NCBI GenBank assembly: GCA_017456985.1
Contig: JAFTIH010000047.1
Coordinates: 1-33,640, forward strand
Reading direction: 5' to 3'
DNA: 33,640 bases
Source of the DNA: Clostridia bacterium
GTDB lineage: Bacteria > Bacillota > Clostridia > Oscillospirales > CAG-272
Shown here: positions 28,237-33,640 of the stretch, piece after piece
How the letters are laid out: every line of letters starts with the position of its first letter
Numbering within the stretch: position 1 is the stretch's first letter
Made by a program: the position numbers and the translations under genes
Notes under the pieces: generated by a model
What the model was told of the DNA's origin: nothing
The model's input: only the letters and a program-made list of their open reading frames with translations
Database searches by the model: none

Positions 28237-29286
28237 ATGAACTATCAAGAACCGCTTGCGCAAGCCGACGCGCAAAAGAAAGAATACCTTGCAGGCATCG
28301 AGTACGTCATTCGCGCGCTCGAGGAGGACGTCGCCGCCACGCGCGACGTTTACGTCAAAAATTTGTTCGTCGCGCCGCAAAAATACCGCGAGGAGCTTGC
28401 CGAGATGATCGGCTGGCCGCTTGACGCCTCTCGTCCCGAGATGCCGCCCGAGGTCACGGAAGAAACGCTCTTCGAGGACGAGCAGGTCGTTTGCAGTCGT
28501 TTGCGTATTCGCCTGTTCGGTGAATTTTACGCATCGGGGCTCTTCTTCCGCCAAAGGGCAGAGGGCAAGCATCCCTTGGTCGTGGTCCAGCACGGCGGCG
28601 TCGGCTCGCCCGAGCTGATCGCAGGCTTTTACGACGGCGGGCAGACGTACAATTATAACGACCTTCTTTCGCGCGTGCTTGCGCGCGGTGCGCACGTCTT
28701 TGCGCCGCTGCTTCTCATCTGGAACAAGGAAACGCACGCCATCCCGTACAACCGCGAGCTGCTCGACGCGCGGCTGCGCCGTGTAGGAAGCTCGCTGGCG
28801 GCGCTTGAGCTGTTCACCGTTATGCGCTCGCTCGACTATTTTGAAAAAATGGCGTGCGTTGGCGCCCTCGGTATGGTTGGTCTTTCCTACGGCGGATTTT
28901 ATGCTCTCTATACGGCGGCACTCGATACGCGCATCCGTGCGACGGTCGCCGCCTCGCACTTCTTCTCGCGCGAGAGCGTTCCTATGAGCGACCGCTCCTT
29001 TGGCAACGGCACGATGCCGCTTGACGACGCCGCCGTCGCCGCGCTCGTTTATCCGCGCTCGCTGACGATCACCTTCGGCAAGCACGACGCGCTGTTCCCC
29101 TATTCTGCCGCCGAGGCGGAGTGGGAGCGCTTAAAGAGCTATTGCGCCCGCGAAAAGATCCATACGGATTGGATCAACTTCCTCCCCTTTGACGGCGTGC
29201 ACGAATTTCCGACGGATGACGAAGCGCTCGACGTTCTTTTCGACGAGCTCTCCACCCCCACCCCCAAGGGTCGCTACGAAAGTTAA
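28237..29286 (+). CDS. Alpha/beta hydrolase (prolyl-oligopeptidase/acetyl-esterase type)
   Basis: 349 residues. The nucleophile elbow GLSYGG puts Ser217 in place; FGKHDALFP supplies the acid Asp and FDGVHEFP the His, in the right order. PLVVVQHGGVG near residue 112 is the oxyanion strand-loop. The first 100 residues are an extra helical part. No signal peptide, so cytoplasmic. Relatives hydrolyse carboxylic esters or acetylated sugars; the substrate is open. The GGAAAGG ribosome site precedes the ATG. It lies in an apparent operon with two membrane proteins upstream and an SDR and a HAD phosphatase downstream. Confidence 0.88.
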   Translation: MNYQEPLAQADAQKKEYLAGIEYVIRALEEDVAATRDVYVKNLFVAPQKYREELAEMIGWPLDASRPEMPPEVTEETLFEDEQVVCSRLRIRLFGEFYASGLFFRQRAEGKHPLVVVQHGGVGSPELIAGFYDGGQTYNYNDLLSRVLARGAHVFAPLLLIWNKETHAIPYNRELLDARLRRVGSSLAALELFTVMRSLDYFEKMACVGALGMVGLSYGGFYALYTAALDTRIRATVAASHFFSRESVPMSDRSFGNGTMPLDDAAVAALVYPRSLTITFGKHDALFPYSAAEAEWERLKSYCAREKIHTDWINFLPFDGVHEFPTDDEALDVLFDELSTPTPKGRYES

Positions 29287-29342
29287 AACCACTGCGCTTT
29301 TGCGCAATATACTCACTGCGGCTCTGCCGCAATACCACTGCG
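29286..29342. repeat. Mini-hairpin array D (linker ATACCAC)
   Basis: TGCGC TTTT GCGCA (29293-29306) and TGCGGC TCT GCCGCA (29317-29331) are separated and flanked by AACCAC, ATACTCAC and ATACCAC (29332-29338); a half-hairpin TGCG follows. ATACCAC is the exact reverse complement of the array B linker GTGGTAT. Confidence 0.82.
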
Positions 29343-29355
29343 AAAGGAAACGATT

Positions 29356-30156
29356 ATGGGACATTTACAGGGAAAAACCGCCATCGTAACGGGCGGCGGC
29401 TACGCCGTGCTATCGGATGGCAGATGCGGCTCGATCGGCTACGGCATCGCCACGGCGTTCGCCAAAGAGGGCGCCAACCTCGTTTTAACGGGACGCAACG
29501 AAAAGAAGCTCGCCCTTGCCAAGGAGGCGCTTGAGGGCGCCTACGGCATCCGCGTTCTGGCGATCGCCGCGGATATTGCGGCAGGCGCTGACAACGAGGC
29601 GACGGCGAAGGGCGTCGTTGAGGCGGCATTCAAGGAGTTTGGACGCCTTGACGTGCTCGTCAACAACGCACAGGCATCCGCCTCGGGCGTGACGCTGGAA
29701 AACCACACCGCCGAGCAGTTCGATCTCGCGATCTACTCGGGACTGTACGCAACCTTTTATTATATGAAGGCGGCTTACCCTTATCTCAAAGAAAGCAAGG
29801 GCTCCGTGATCAACTTCGCCTCGGGTGCGGGACTGTTCGGCAATTTCGGACAGGCGTCCTACGCCGCCGCGAAGGAGGGCATTCGCGGCCTTACGCGCGT
29901 GGCGGCGACCGAATGGGCAAAGGACGGCATCAACGTCAACGTGGTGTGTCCGCTCGCTTGGACGGCACAGCTTGAGCAGTTTGAAAAAGCGTACCCCGAC
30001 GCCTTCCGCGCCAACGTCAAAACGCCCCCTGCGGGCTATTTCGGTGACCCCGAGGAGGATATCGGCAGAGCCTGCGTCGCGCTCACCTCGCCCGACTTAA
30101 AGTATATGAACGGAGAAACCGTCACCCTTGAAGGCGGTATGGGGTTAAGACCGTGA
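29356..30156 (+). CDS. Short-chain dehydrogenase/reductase with enlarged nucleotide loop
   Basis: 266 residues, NAD(P)-binding Rossmann enzyme. The N-terminal GKTAIVTGGG runs into an unusually long loop (YAVLSDGRCGSIGYGIA) before the first helix, where classical SDRs have TGxxxGxG; the GSIGYGIA end recalls FabI-type loops. LVLTGRNEKKL follows; the Arg favours NADP. NNAQ near 97, NFASGAG with catalytic Ser near 155 and YAAAKEG with the Tyr-x3-Lys pair are classical. EGGMGLRP ends the chain like other 3-oxoacyl- or glucose-dehydrogenase type SDRs. AAAGGAAACG precedes the ATG. Stop and start overlap with the HAD gene. Confidence 0.9.
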   Translation: MGHLQGKTAIVTGGGYAVLSDGRCGSIGYGIATAFAKEGANLVLTGRNEKKLALAKEALEGAYGIRVLAIAADIAAGADNEATAKGVVEAAFKEFGRLDVLVNNAQASASGVTLENHTAEQFDLAIYSGLYATFYYMKAAYPYLKESKGSVINFASGAGLFGNFGQASYAAAKEGIRGLTRVAATEWAKDGINVNVVCPLAWTAQLEQFEKAYPDAFRANVKTPPAGYFGDPEEDIGRACVALTSPDLKYMNGETVTLEGGMGLRP

Positions 30157-30773
30157 TGGGCAAGATCAAAAACGTCATATTCGATTTCGGGCGCGTGATC
30201 GTCACCTTTGACGAGCTGGCGATGACCCGTGAATATATTCCCGACGAGGACGACGCTCTGCTTGCGCACGGCGTTATCTTTGACCGCAAGTACTGGGATC
30301 TGCTCGACCTCGGCACCATTGCGGATGAGAAGGTAGAGGAGGGCATCCGTGCTCGTCTGCCCGAGCGCCTGCACGAGGGCGCGATCACCACCTTTCGCCG
30401 TTGGATCCACCATATTCCCCTGATCGCGGGGATGGAGGACGCGGTGGCGTTCGCCAAGGCGCGCGCGAGGGGACTGTATCTGCTTTCCAACATCAGCCCG
30501 TATTTTTCGGCGCATTACAAGGAAAATCCCGACGTCGCACGCGTGCTTTCGCACTTCGACGGGCTCGTCTTTTCGGGAGATCTTCATTTAGTAAAGCCCG
30601 ACCGCCGTATTTTTGAATACCTGCTTTCGACCTACGGCATCCGCGCCGAGGAAACGCTTTTTATCGACGACAGCGAAAAGAATATCGCGGGCGCTATGGC
30701 GGTGGGCTTGCAGACCTACCTCTTTGACGGGGACGCACAGCGCCTGATCGCGTATTTGGATGCCGTCCTCTAA
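30156..30773 (+). CDS. HAD phosphatase, YihX-like
   Basis: 205 residues from ATG 30156, which overlaps the SDR stop codon; a GTG three bases earlier is less likely. HAD motifs: VIFDFGRVIVTFD (motif I with Asp nucleophile and Gly at +2, as in YihX-type sugar phosphatases), LLSNIS (motif II), VKPDRRIFEYLL with the Lys (motif III) and LFIDDSEKNIAGA (motif IV). A helical C1 cap lies between motif I and II. YihX dephosphorylates glucose-1-phosphate, so a sugar phosphate is a reasonable substrate guess. Last gene of the probable operon from 27197; a terminator follows. Confidence 0.9.
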   Translation: MGKIKNVIFDFGRVIVTFDELAMTREYIPDEDDALLAHGVIFDRKYWDLLDLGTIADEKVEEGIRARLPERLHEGAITTFRRWIHHIPLIAGMEDAVAFAKARARGLYLLSNISPYFSAHYKENPDVARVLSHFDGLVFSGDLHLVKPDRRIFEYLLSTYGIRAEETLFIDDSEKNIAGAMAVGLQTYLFDGDAQRLIAYLDAVL

Positions 30774-30787
30774 AAGCATATAAAACG

Positions 30788-30833
30788 AAAAAGAGAGTCG
30801 CACGAAACCACTGCAAAAGCCCTCTCTTTTTTC
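30788..30833 (+). terminator. Terminator of the 27197-30773 operon
   Basis: AAAAAGAGAG (30788-30797) pairs with CTCTCTTTTT (30822-30831), loop of 24 bases, U-run continuing. The large loop makes it less certain. Confidence 0.7.
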
Positions 30834-31030
30834 TTTAAAATGCCTACTTTTCTTTACAAAAAAACTGTTTTTGAAAAGAATAGTTTACAAAACAGGAAAA
30901 GAAAAGAGGGCTCTTTGCGCACAAACGAATCCGATAAAGTTTATTGGTTTTTCGCTTTTCCACTACGGTTGTTTTTTCTGCGCAGCCCAAACGTTATGCA
31001 AACTCTTATCGCTTTGTATGAGGTTTTTCT

Positions 31031-31765
31031 ATGTCAGAATTGTTTTTTAAACAAATTCACATCGCCATCCCCATTCTTTTATCCCTGCTTCCTTTTTGCG
31101 CGCTGACGTTTCTTTTGATTGGCGTGCTCGTCAAGGCGCGCGTGATCTCGTTTGATCAGGTTTTGGCGGCGGATCAATATTTGCTTGCCGCCGTCCTTTC
31201 TACCGTTATTTTCTTACTATTACCCCTTCCTACGGCGCTCCTCGTATGGAGCGGTGCCTACCTTTTGATGCACCTTGTCTTTTTTAAAAACCGAGAACTT
31301 CTCGCGCACATCGCCCGTTTCGATCAAAACAAGCCCTTTTTACGCGAGGAGCAAGAAAAGACGCTTGCAAAGGCAAAAAACTATATTCCCTGTGCGCACG
31401 CCCTGCTTTGGCACAAGGACTTCGGAAACATCAGAAGGGAATGCTTCGCCGTAATCAAGGCGTGTAAGGAAACTCCTCAAATTGCGTATCGCCGCCGTCC
31501 GTTGCCCTTTTCCCTCTTTGCAACGGGAACCATAGGACTTTCCCTTTCCTTTTGCGCATACGGTGCCGTGATGGAAGAGCCGACACAGCTATGGCAAATC
31601 CTCCTTGAAAATTATGCGATTCTTGCCTGCATTTTGTTTGCATTATACTTTTTTATGTATTTTTGTTGTATGCAACGCGCACAAAGCAAAACGTGGTTTT
31701 ATATTTCCTTTGCGATTGCTAGTACCGTCGGGTGTGCTACCGTCGCTTACATCAGTTTTTTATAA
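31031..31765 (+). CDS. Membrane protein with central cytosolic domain
   Basis: 244 residues; TATGAGGTTTTTCT precedes ATG 31031. Two N-terminal hydrophobic segments (IPILLSLLPFCALTFLLIGVL and LLAAVLSTVIFLLLPLPTAL), a third at LVWSGAYLLMHLVFF, then a soluble stretch of about 80 residues with Lys/Glu/Arg and Cys/His (AKNYIPCAHALLWHKDFG). Three more helices follow (FSLFATGTIGLSLSFCAYG, ENYAILACILFALYFFMYFC, FYISFAIASTVGCATVAY). AT content is higher than in the preceding operon. I recognise no family. The next membrane gene starts 29 bases later, so the two are probably cotranscribed. Confidence 0.78.
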   Translation: MSELFFKQIHIAIPILLSLLPFCALTFLLIGVLVKARVISFDQVLAADQYLLAAVLSTVIFLLLPLPTALLVWSGAYLLMHLVFFKNRELLAHIARFDQNKPFLREEQEKTLAKAKNYIPCAHALLWHKDFGNIRRECFAVIKACKETPQIAYRRRPLPFSLFATGTIGLSLSFCAYGAVMEEPTQLWQILLENYAILACILFALYFFMYFCCMQRAQSKTWFYISFAIASTVGCATVAYISFL

Positions 31766-31794
31766 TTTTTCACCCTTTTATCTTGGAGAACAAA

Positions 31795-32226
31795 ATGGAA
31801 AAGAATTTTTTAACTCTTTTTTTGCTATCCCTGATCAGTTCCGTTTTATTGATTTCAATTCTAGTGGTGTTGCTTGTTTTTTGTAAAAAAATCCTACGAA
31901 AGAAAAATTACAAGCTTATCCTTCTTTTTGTCTTTACCGCTTTTTTGCTTTTAAATACAGGAGAACGCTTGATAGCTTGTTGCCGCGACTATTCTTATTA
32001 TTCCACTCAAAGCTGTGAAGAGGCGGTAGGTAAGGTGGTTTCCTTTGCTTACGTAAAAGATGATGAGGACGGAAATGGAGCGCTCATCTTATCAAATCCC
32101 GTCTTTTTAATTCAAGAAACGGGTGAGAAGATTATTTTACATACTAAAAACGTTACCATAGGAAAAACATACCACATCCGTTATTATCCCCATACCAAAA
32201 TATGTGAAGTATATCCCATTTCTTAA
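31795..32226 (+). CDS. Small membrane protein with DUF3592-like domain (tentative)
   Basis: 143 residues from ATG 31795, which follows CTTGGAGAACAAA. Two hydrophobic segments (FLTLFLLSLISSVLLISILVVL and LILLFVFTAFLLLNTGERL) are followed by a short beta-rich domain: VGKVVSFAYVKDDEDGNGAL, PVFLIQETGEKIILHTKNV, IGKTYHIRYYPHTKICEVYP. The pattern strand, strand, G-K-x-Y-x-I-x-Y-x-P is similar to DUF3592 proteins, without proof. Clearly AT-rich compared with the middle of the window. No terminator of its own; the shared bidirectional one at 32349 lies 120 bases downstream. Confidence 0.72.
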   Translation: MEKNFLTLFLLSLISSVLLISILVVLLVFCKKILRKKNYKLILLFVFTAFLLLNTGERLIACCRDYSYYSTQSCEEAVGKVVSFAYVKDDEDGNGALILSNPVFLIQETGEKIILHTKNVTIGKTYHIRYYPHTKICEVYPIS

Positions 32227-32348
32227 CTTTGGAAAAAATGTGCATTCTTGCTAATGTGGGAAATAAACCTCTTCGATCTTGCCGAGGGCGGTTTTCATCA
32301 CTTGACAACGCGGACGCGTGCGGAAAAATATCCACAAGCTCTTGGAAC

Positions 32349-32377
32349 AAAAAAATCCGCCGCCGGCGGATTTTTTT
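32349..32377. terminator. Bidirectional terminator between convergent genes
   Basis: AAAAAAATCCGCC (32349-32361) and GGCGGATTTTTTT (32365-32377), perfect 13-bp stem with 3-base loop; A7 and T7 runs make it work on both strands. Confidence 0.95.
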
Positions 32378-32385
32378 GTTTTGTT

Positions 32386-33192
32386 TTACTTTACCGTTTT
32401 TACCCACTCTCTGACGAGCTGAGGCCAGCGCTCGATGCGCGCGTCGCACTCGCCAAGACCGAAGCCGCAGGTCACCTCGTTGGCGGTCGCTTCGCCGTGA
32501 GGACCGTGGGGGAAGACGTGAAGCTCGGTATAGACGCCCTGACGGCAGAGCGCGGACGCAAGGCGAATGGTGTTTTCCACGCTCACCAGCTCGTCGTCCA
32601 CCGTGTGCCAGAGAAAGGCGGGGACGGTGTCCGCATCCACCTGCTTATCGAGCGAAACGCGCGCCGCTTCGTCCTCGGTGAAGCTCTCCTTGCCGATGGC
32701 GTTCCTGAAGGTTTCAAAGTGGGTGCCCTCAAAATAGCAGGCAACGGGGTAGGAAAGGATCATTCCCGCGGGGCGGTTGGCACCCTCGGGCATATCTAAT
32801 TTTTCTTCCCGCCATACCTTATGCCACATCGTGCCGAGCGCCCCCGCAAGGTGACCGCCCGCCGAAAAGCCCACGACGAATACGCGCTCGGGGTCGATGC
32901 CGTATTTTGCGGCGTTTGCTTTGATATAGTGCATCGCCAGCGACGCCTCGACGAGCGGTGCGGGAAATTTCGCCGCCGCGCCCACCGAGTAATGCAAAAC
33001 GAAGCACTTGAAGCCGAGCGCCGAGAACGCCACGGCGATGGGCTCGCCCTCGCGGTCGGCACAGATGCCTGCGTAGCCGCCGCCGGGAAGTACCAGCATA
33101 GCGGGCGCTTTGTTGTTTTTATGCTCAAAAAGATAGCTCGTCAGGGTGACGTCCGGCTTATTGGGGCAAAGACGGATGATCTCGTTTTTCAT
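32386..33192 (-). CDS. Alpha/beta hydrolase, acetyl-xylan-esterase/lipase-like
   Basis: 268 residues; the start is the ATG whose first base is 33192, preceded by GCAAGGAGAATCCT; the frame is open further upstream only through the promoter. LVLPGGGYAGIC near 34-45 is the oxyanion HGGG-type loop. GFSAGG holds the nucleophile Ser near 118, WHTVDDELV the Asp and HGPHGEA the His. No signal peptide. Relatives of this short form deacetylate xylo-oligosaccharides or other acylated sugars in the cytoplasm, which would suit the GH39-like enzyme at 18736. It is monocistronic with its own consensus-like promoter and terminator. Confidence 0.9.
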   Translation of the reverse strand: MKNEIIRLCPNKPDVTLTSYLFEHKNNKAPAMLVLPGGGYAGICADREGEPIAVAFSALGFKCFVLHYSVGAAAKFPAPLVEASLAMHYIKANAAKYGIDPERVFVVGFSAGGHLAGALGTMWHKVWREEKLDMPEGANRPAGMILSYPVACYFEGTHFETFRNAIGKESFTEDEAARVSLDKQVDADTVPAFLWHTVDDELVSVENTIRLASALCRQGVYTELHVFPHGPHGEATANEVTCGFGLGECDARIERWPQLVREWVKTVK

Positions 33193-33223
33193 AGGATTCT
33201 CCTTGCGTTTGTGTTTCGCTTTC

Positions 33224-33252
33224 AGTATAAAGGAAACGACCGGATTTGTCAA
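33224..33252 (-). promoter_or_regulatory. Promoter of the esterase gene
   Basis: Minus strand TTGACA (33252-33247), 17-bp spacer, TATACT (33229-33224). Confidence 0.92.
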
Positions 33253-33351
33253 GCATTCACCGCCTAAAAGAAAAAAATTGCCAACAAAAATTTGCAAAAA
33301 GCACCCGCAACCATCGGTTAGCACAATTTTTTTCTGTTTCCAAATGTAAGC

Positions 33352-33357
33352 TATACT
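33352..33357 (+). promoter_or_regulatory. Orphan -10-like element
   Basis: TATACT with a poor -35 (TTTTTC at 33329). A terminator hairpin starts 4 bases downstream, so any transcript would be only about 30 bases. Confidence 0.35.
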
Positions 33358-33361
33358 TTAC

Positions 33362-33398
33362 AAGAACCGCTTAAAATGTAAGCGGTTCTTTTCTTTTT
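33362..33398 (+). terminator. Orphan terminator-like hairpin
   Basis: AAGAACCGCTTA (33362-33373) pairs with TAAGCGGTTCTT (33379-33390), loop AAATG, followed by TTCTTTTTC. No plus-strand gene ends nearby. Confidence 0.75.
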
Positions 33399-33455
33399 CT
33401 GCTTTCCGAAAGGAATTATTATTTCTTGTTTAAGAAATATTTATAAATAAATATC

Positions 33456-33484
33456 TTGACAAATAGAAAAATTCGTGGTATAAT
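33456..33484 (+). promoter_or_regulatory. Perfect consensus promoter of the last gene
   Basis: TTGACA (33456-33461), 17-bp spacer, TATAAT (33479-33484) with extended TGG. Confidence 0.95.
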
Positions 33485-33538
33485 ATTCTTGCCACCGAGA
33501 AAGAAAAAGGAAAAATAGCGAAAGGGGGAGAGATGCCT

Positions 33539-33640
33539 ATGACCGAATATCCGTGTCCCGTTTGCGGGCGCCGCGCTTGCGATTCCGAGAAAGCATTGAT
33601 TTTGACGGCTTGCCGTACCGAGGAGGACGGCAAGGATGCT
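33539..33640 (+). CDS. Zinc-ribbon protein, N-terminal fragment cut by window end
   Basis: 34 codons are visible before the window ends. The first residues contain YPCPVCGRRACD, a CxxC zinc-ribbon start with a further Cys four residues later. ATG 33539 is preferred over the in-frame ATG 33533 because the AAGGGGGAG ribosome site ends at 33530, giving 8 bases to 33539 and only 2 to 33533. The perfect promoter just upstream predicts strong expression. The rest of the protein, and so its function, is not visible. Confidence 0.75.
   Translation, partial: MTEYPCPVCGRRACDSEKALILTACRTEEDGKDA

Noticed and set aside
30834-31030. Possible small gene in the AT-rich gap before 31031
   Set aside because: The 88-codon frame starting at 30840 overlaps the next gene, has no ribosome site and no protein-like composition; nothing else was seen in the gap.
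32302-32330. TTGACA at 32302 as a promoter
   Set aside because: No acceptable -10 at 16-18 bp, and no gene follows on the plus strand before the bidirectional terminator.
32248-32799. 183-codon plus-strand frame after the DUF3592-like gene
   Set aside because: It is antisense to the esterase gene and crosses a strong bidirectional terminator.

Overview
The window looks like a chromosomal piece of an uncultured, fermentative Firmicute (Clostridia type, gut-commensal style). The reasons are moderate-to-high GC with AT-rich islands, strong AGGAGG-type ribosome sites, sigma-A promoters of the TTGACA-17-TATAAT type (often with an extended TGn -10), many short U-tailed terminators, a Gram-positive style lipoprotein and surface protein, and a fermentative malate module. 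I cannot assign a genus from the sequence alone. No rRNA, tRNA, CRISPR array, transposase or phage gene was seen.

Layout. 1-2300: three small, partly AT-rich genes (membrane protein with AgrB-like topology, unknown protein, TPR membrane protein) whose promoter leaders and 3' flanks are copies of each other, plus a hairpin array. 2325-3509: M20 amidohydrolase. 3620-6346: zinc-ribbon membrane protein divergent from two paralogous membrane proteins with almost identical promoters, then a PH-like membrane protein. 6521-9621: TetR regulator with an operator-like inverted repeat at its promoter, followed by a large lipoprotein. 9684-12894: DeoR regulator divergent from an Ldh2-type 2-hydroxyacid dehydrogenase and an NAD(P) malic enzyme, with three helically phased direct repeats between them. 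13040-14866: TM2-like peptide, a 46-bp tandem repeat, and a regulator carrying both an excisionase-type and a LuxR-type DNA-binding domain. 15022-18516: small Cys protein and a 1042-residue surface beta-helix protein. 18736-20115: GH39-like glycosidase. 20247-24846: YbjN protein, then a 1128-residue protein that joins a ClpA/B-type AAA+ module, a receiver-like domain and an FtsH-type AAA+ plus M41 zinc protease, followed by an unknown small protein. 25110-26987: mannose-6-phosphate isomerase fused to a ROK sugar kinase. 27197-30773: probable operon of two membrane proteins, alpha/beta hydrolase, SDR and HAD phosphatase. 31031-32226: two AT-rich membrane proteins. 32386-33192 (minus): esterase. 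33539-end: start of a zinc-ribbon gene.

Two things stand out. One is the Clp-like/receiver-like/FtsH-M41 fusion, a soluble one-chain protease machine that I do not recognise as a described family. The other is a family of intergenic arrays (572-705, 24207-24338, 26991-27174, 29286-29342). In these, short perfect hairpins of varying sequence are separated by a constant 7-base linker. The linker of one locus (GTGGTAT) is the reverse complement of the linker of another (ATACCAC).

Metabolically, the window supports carbohydrate use (GH39, surface glycan-binding-like protein, mannose phosphorylation and isomerisation, esterases, YihX-like sugar phosphatase) feeding fermentation with malate/pyruvate redox balancing.
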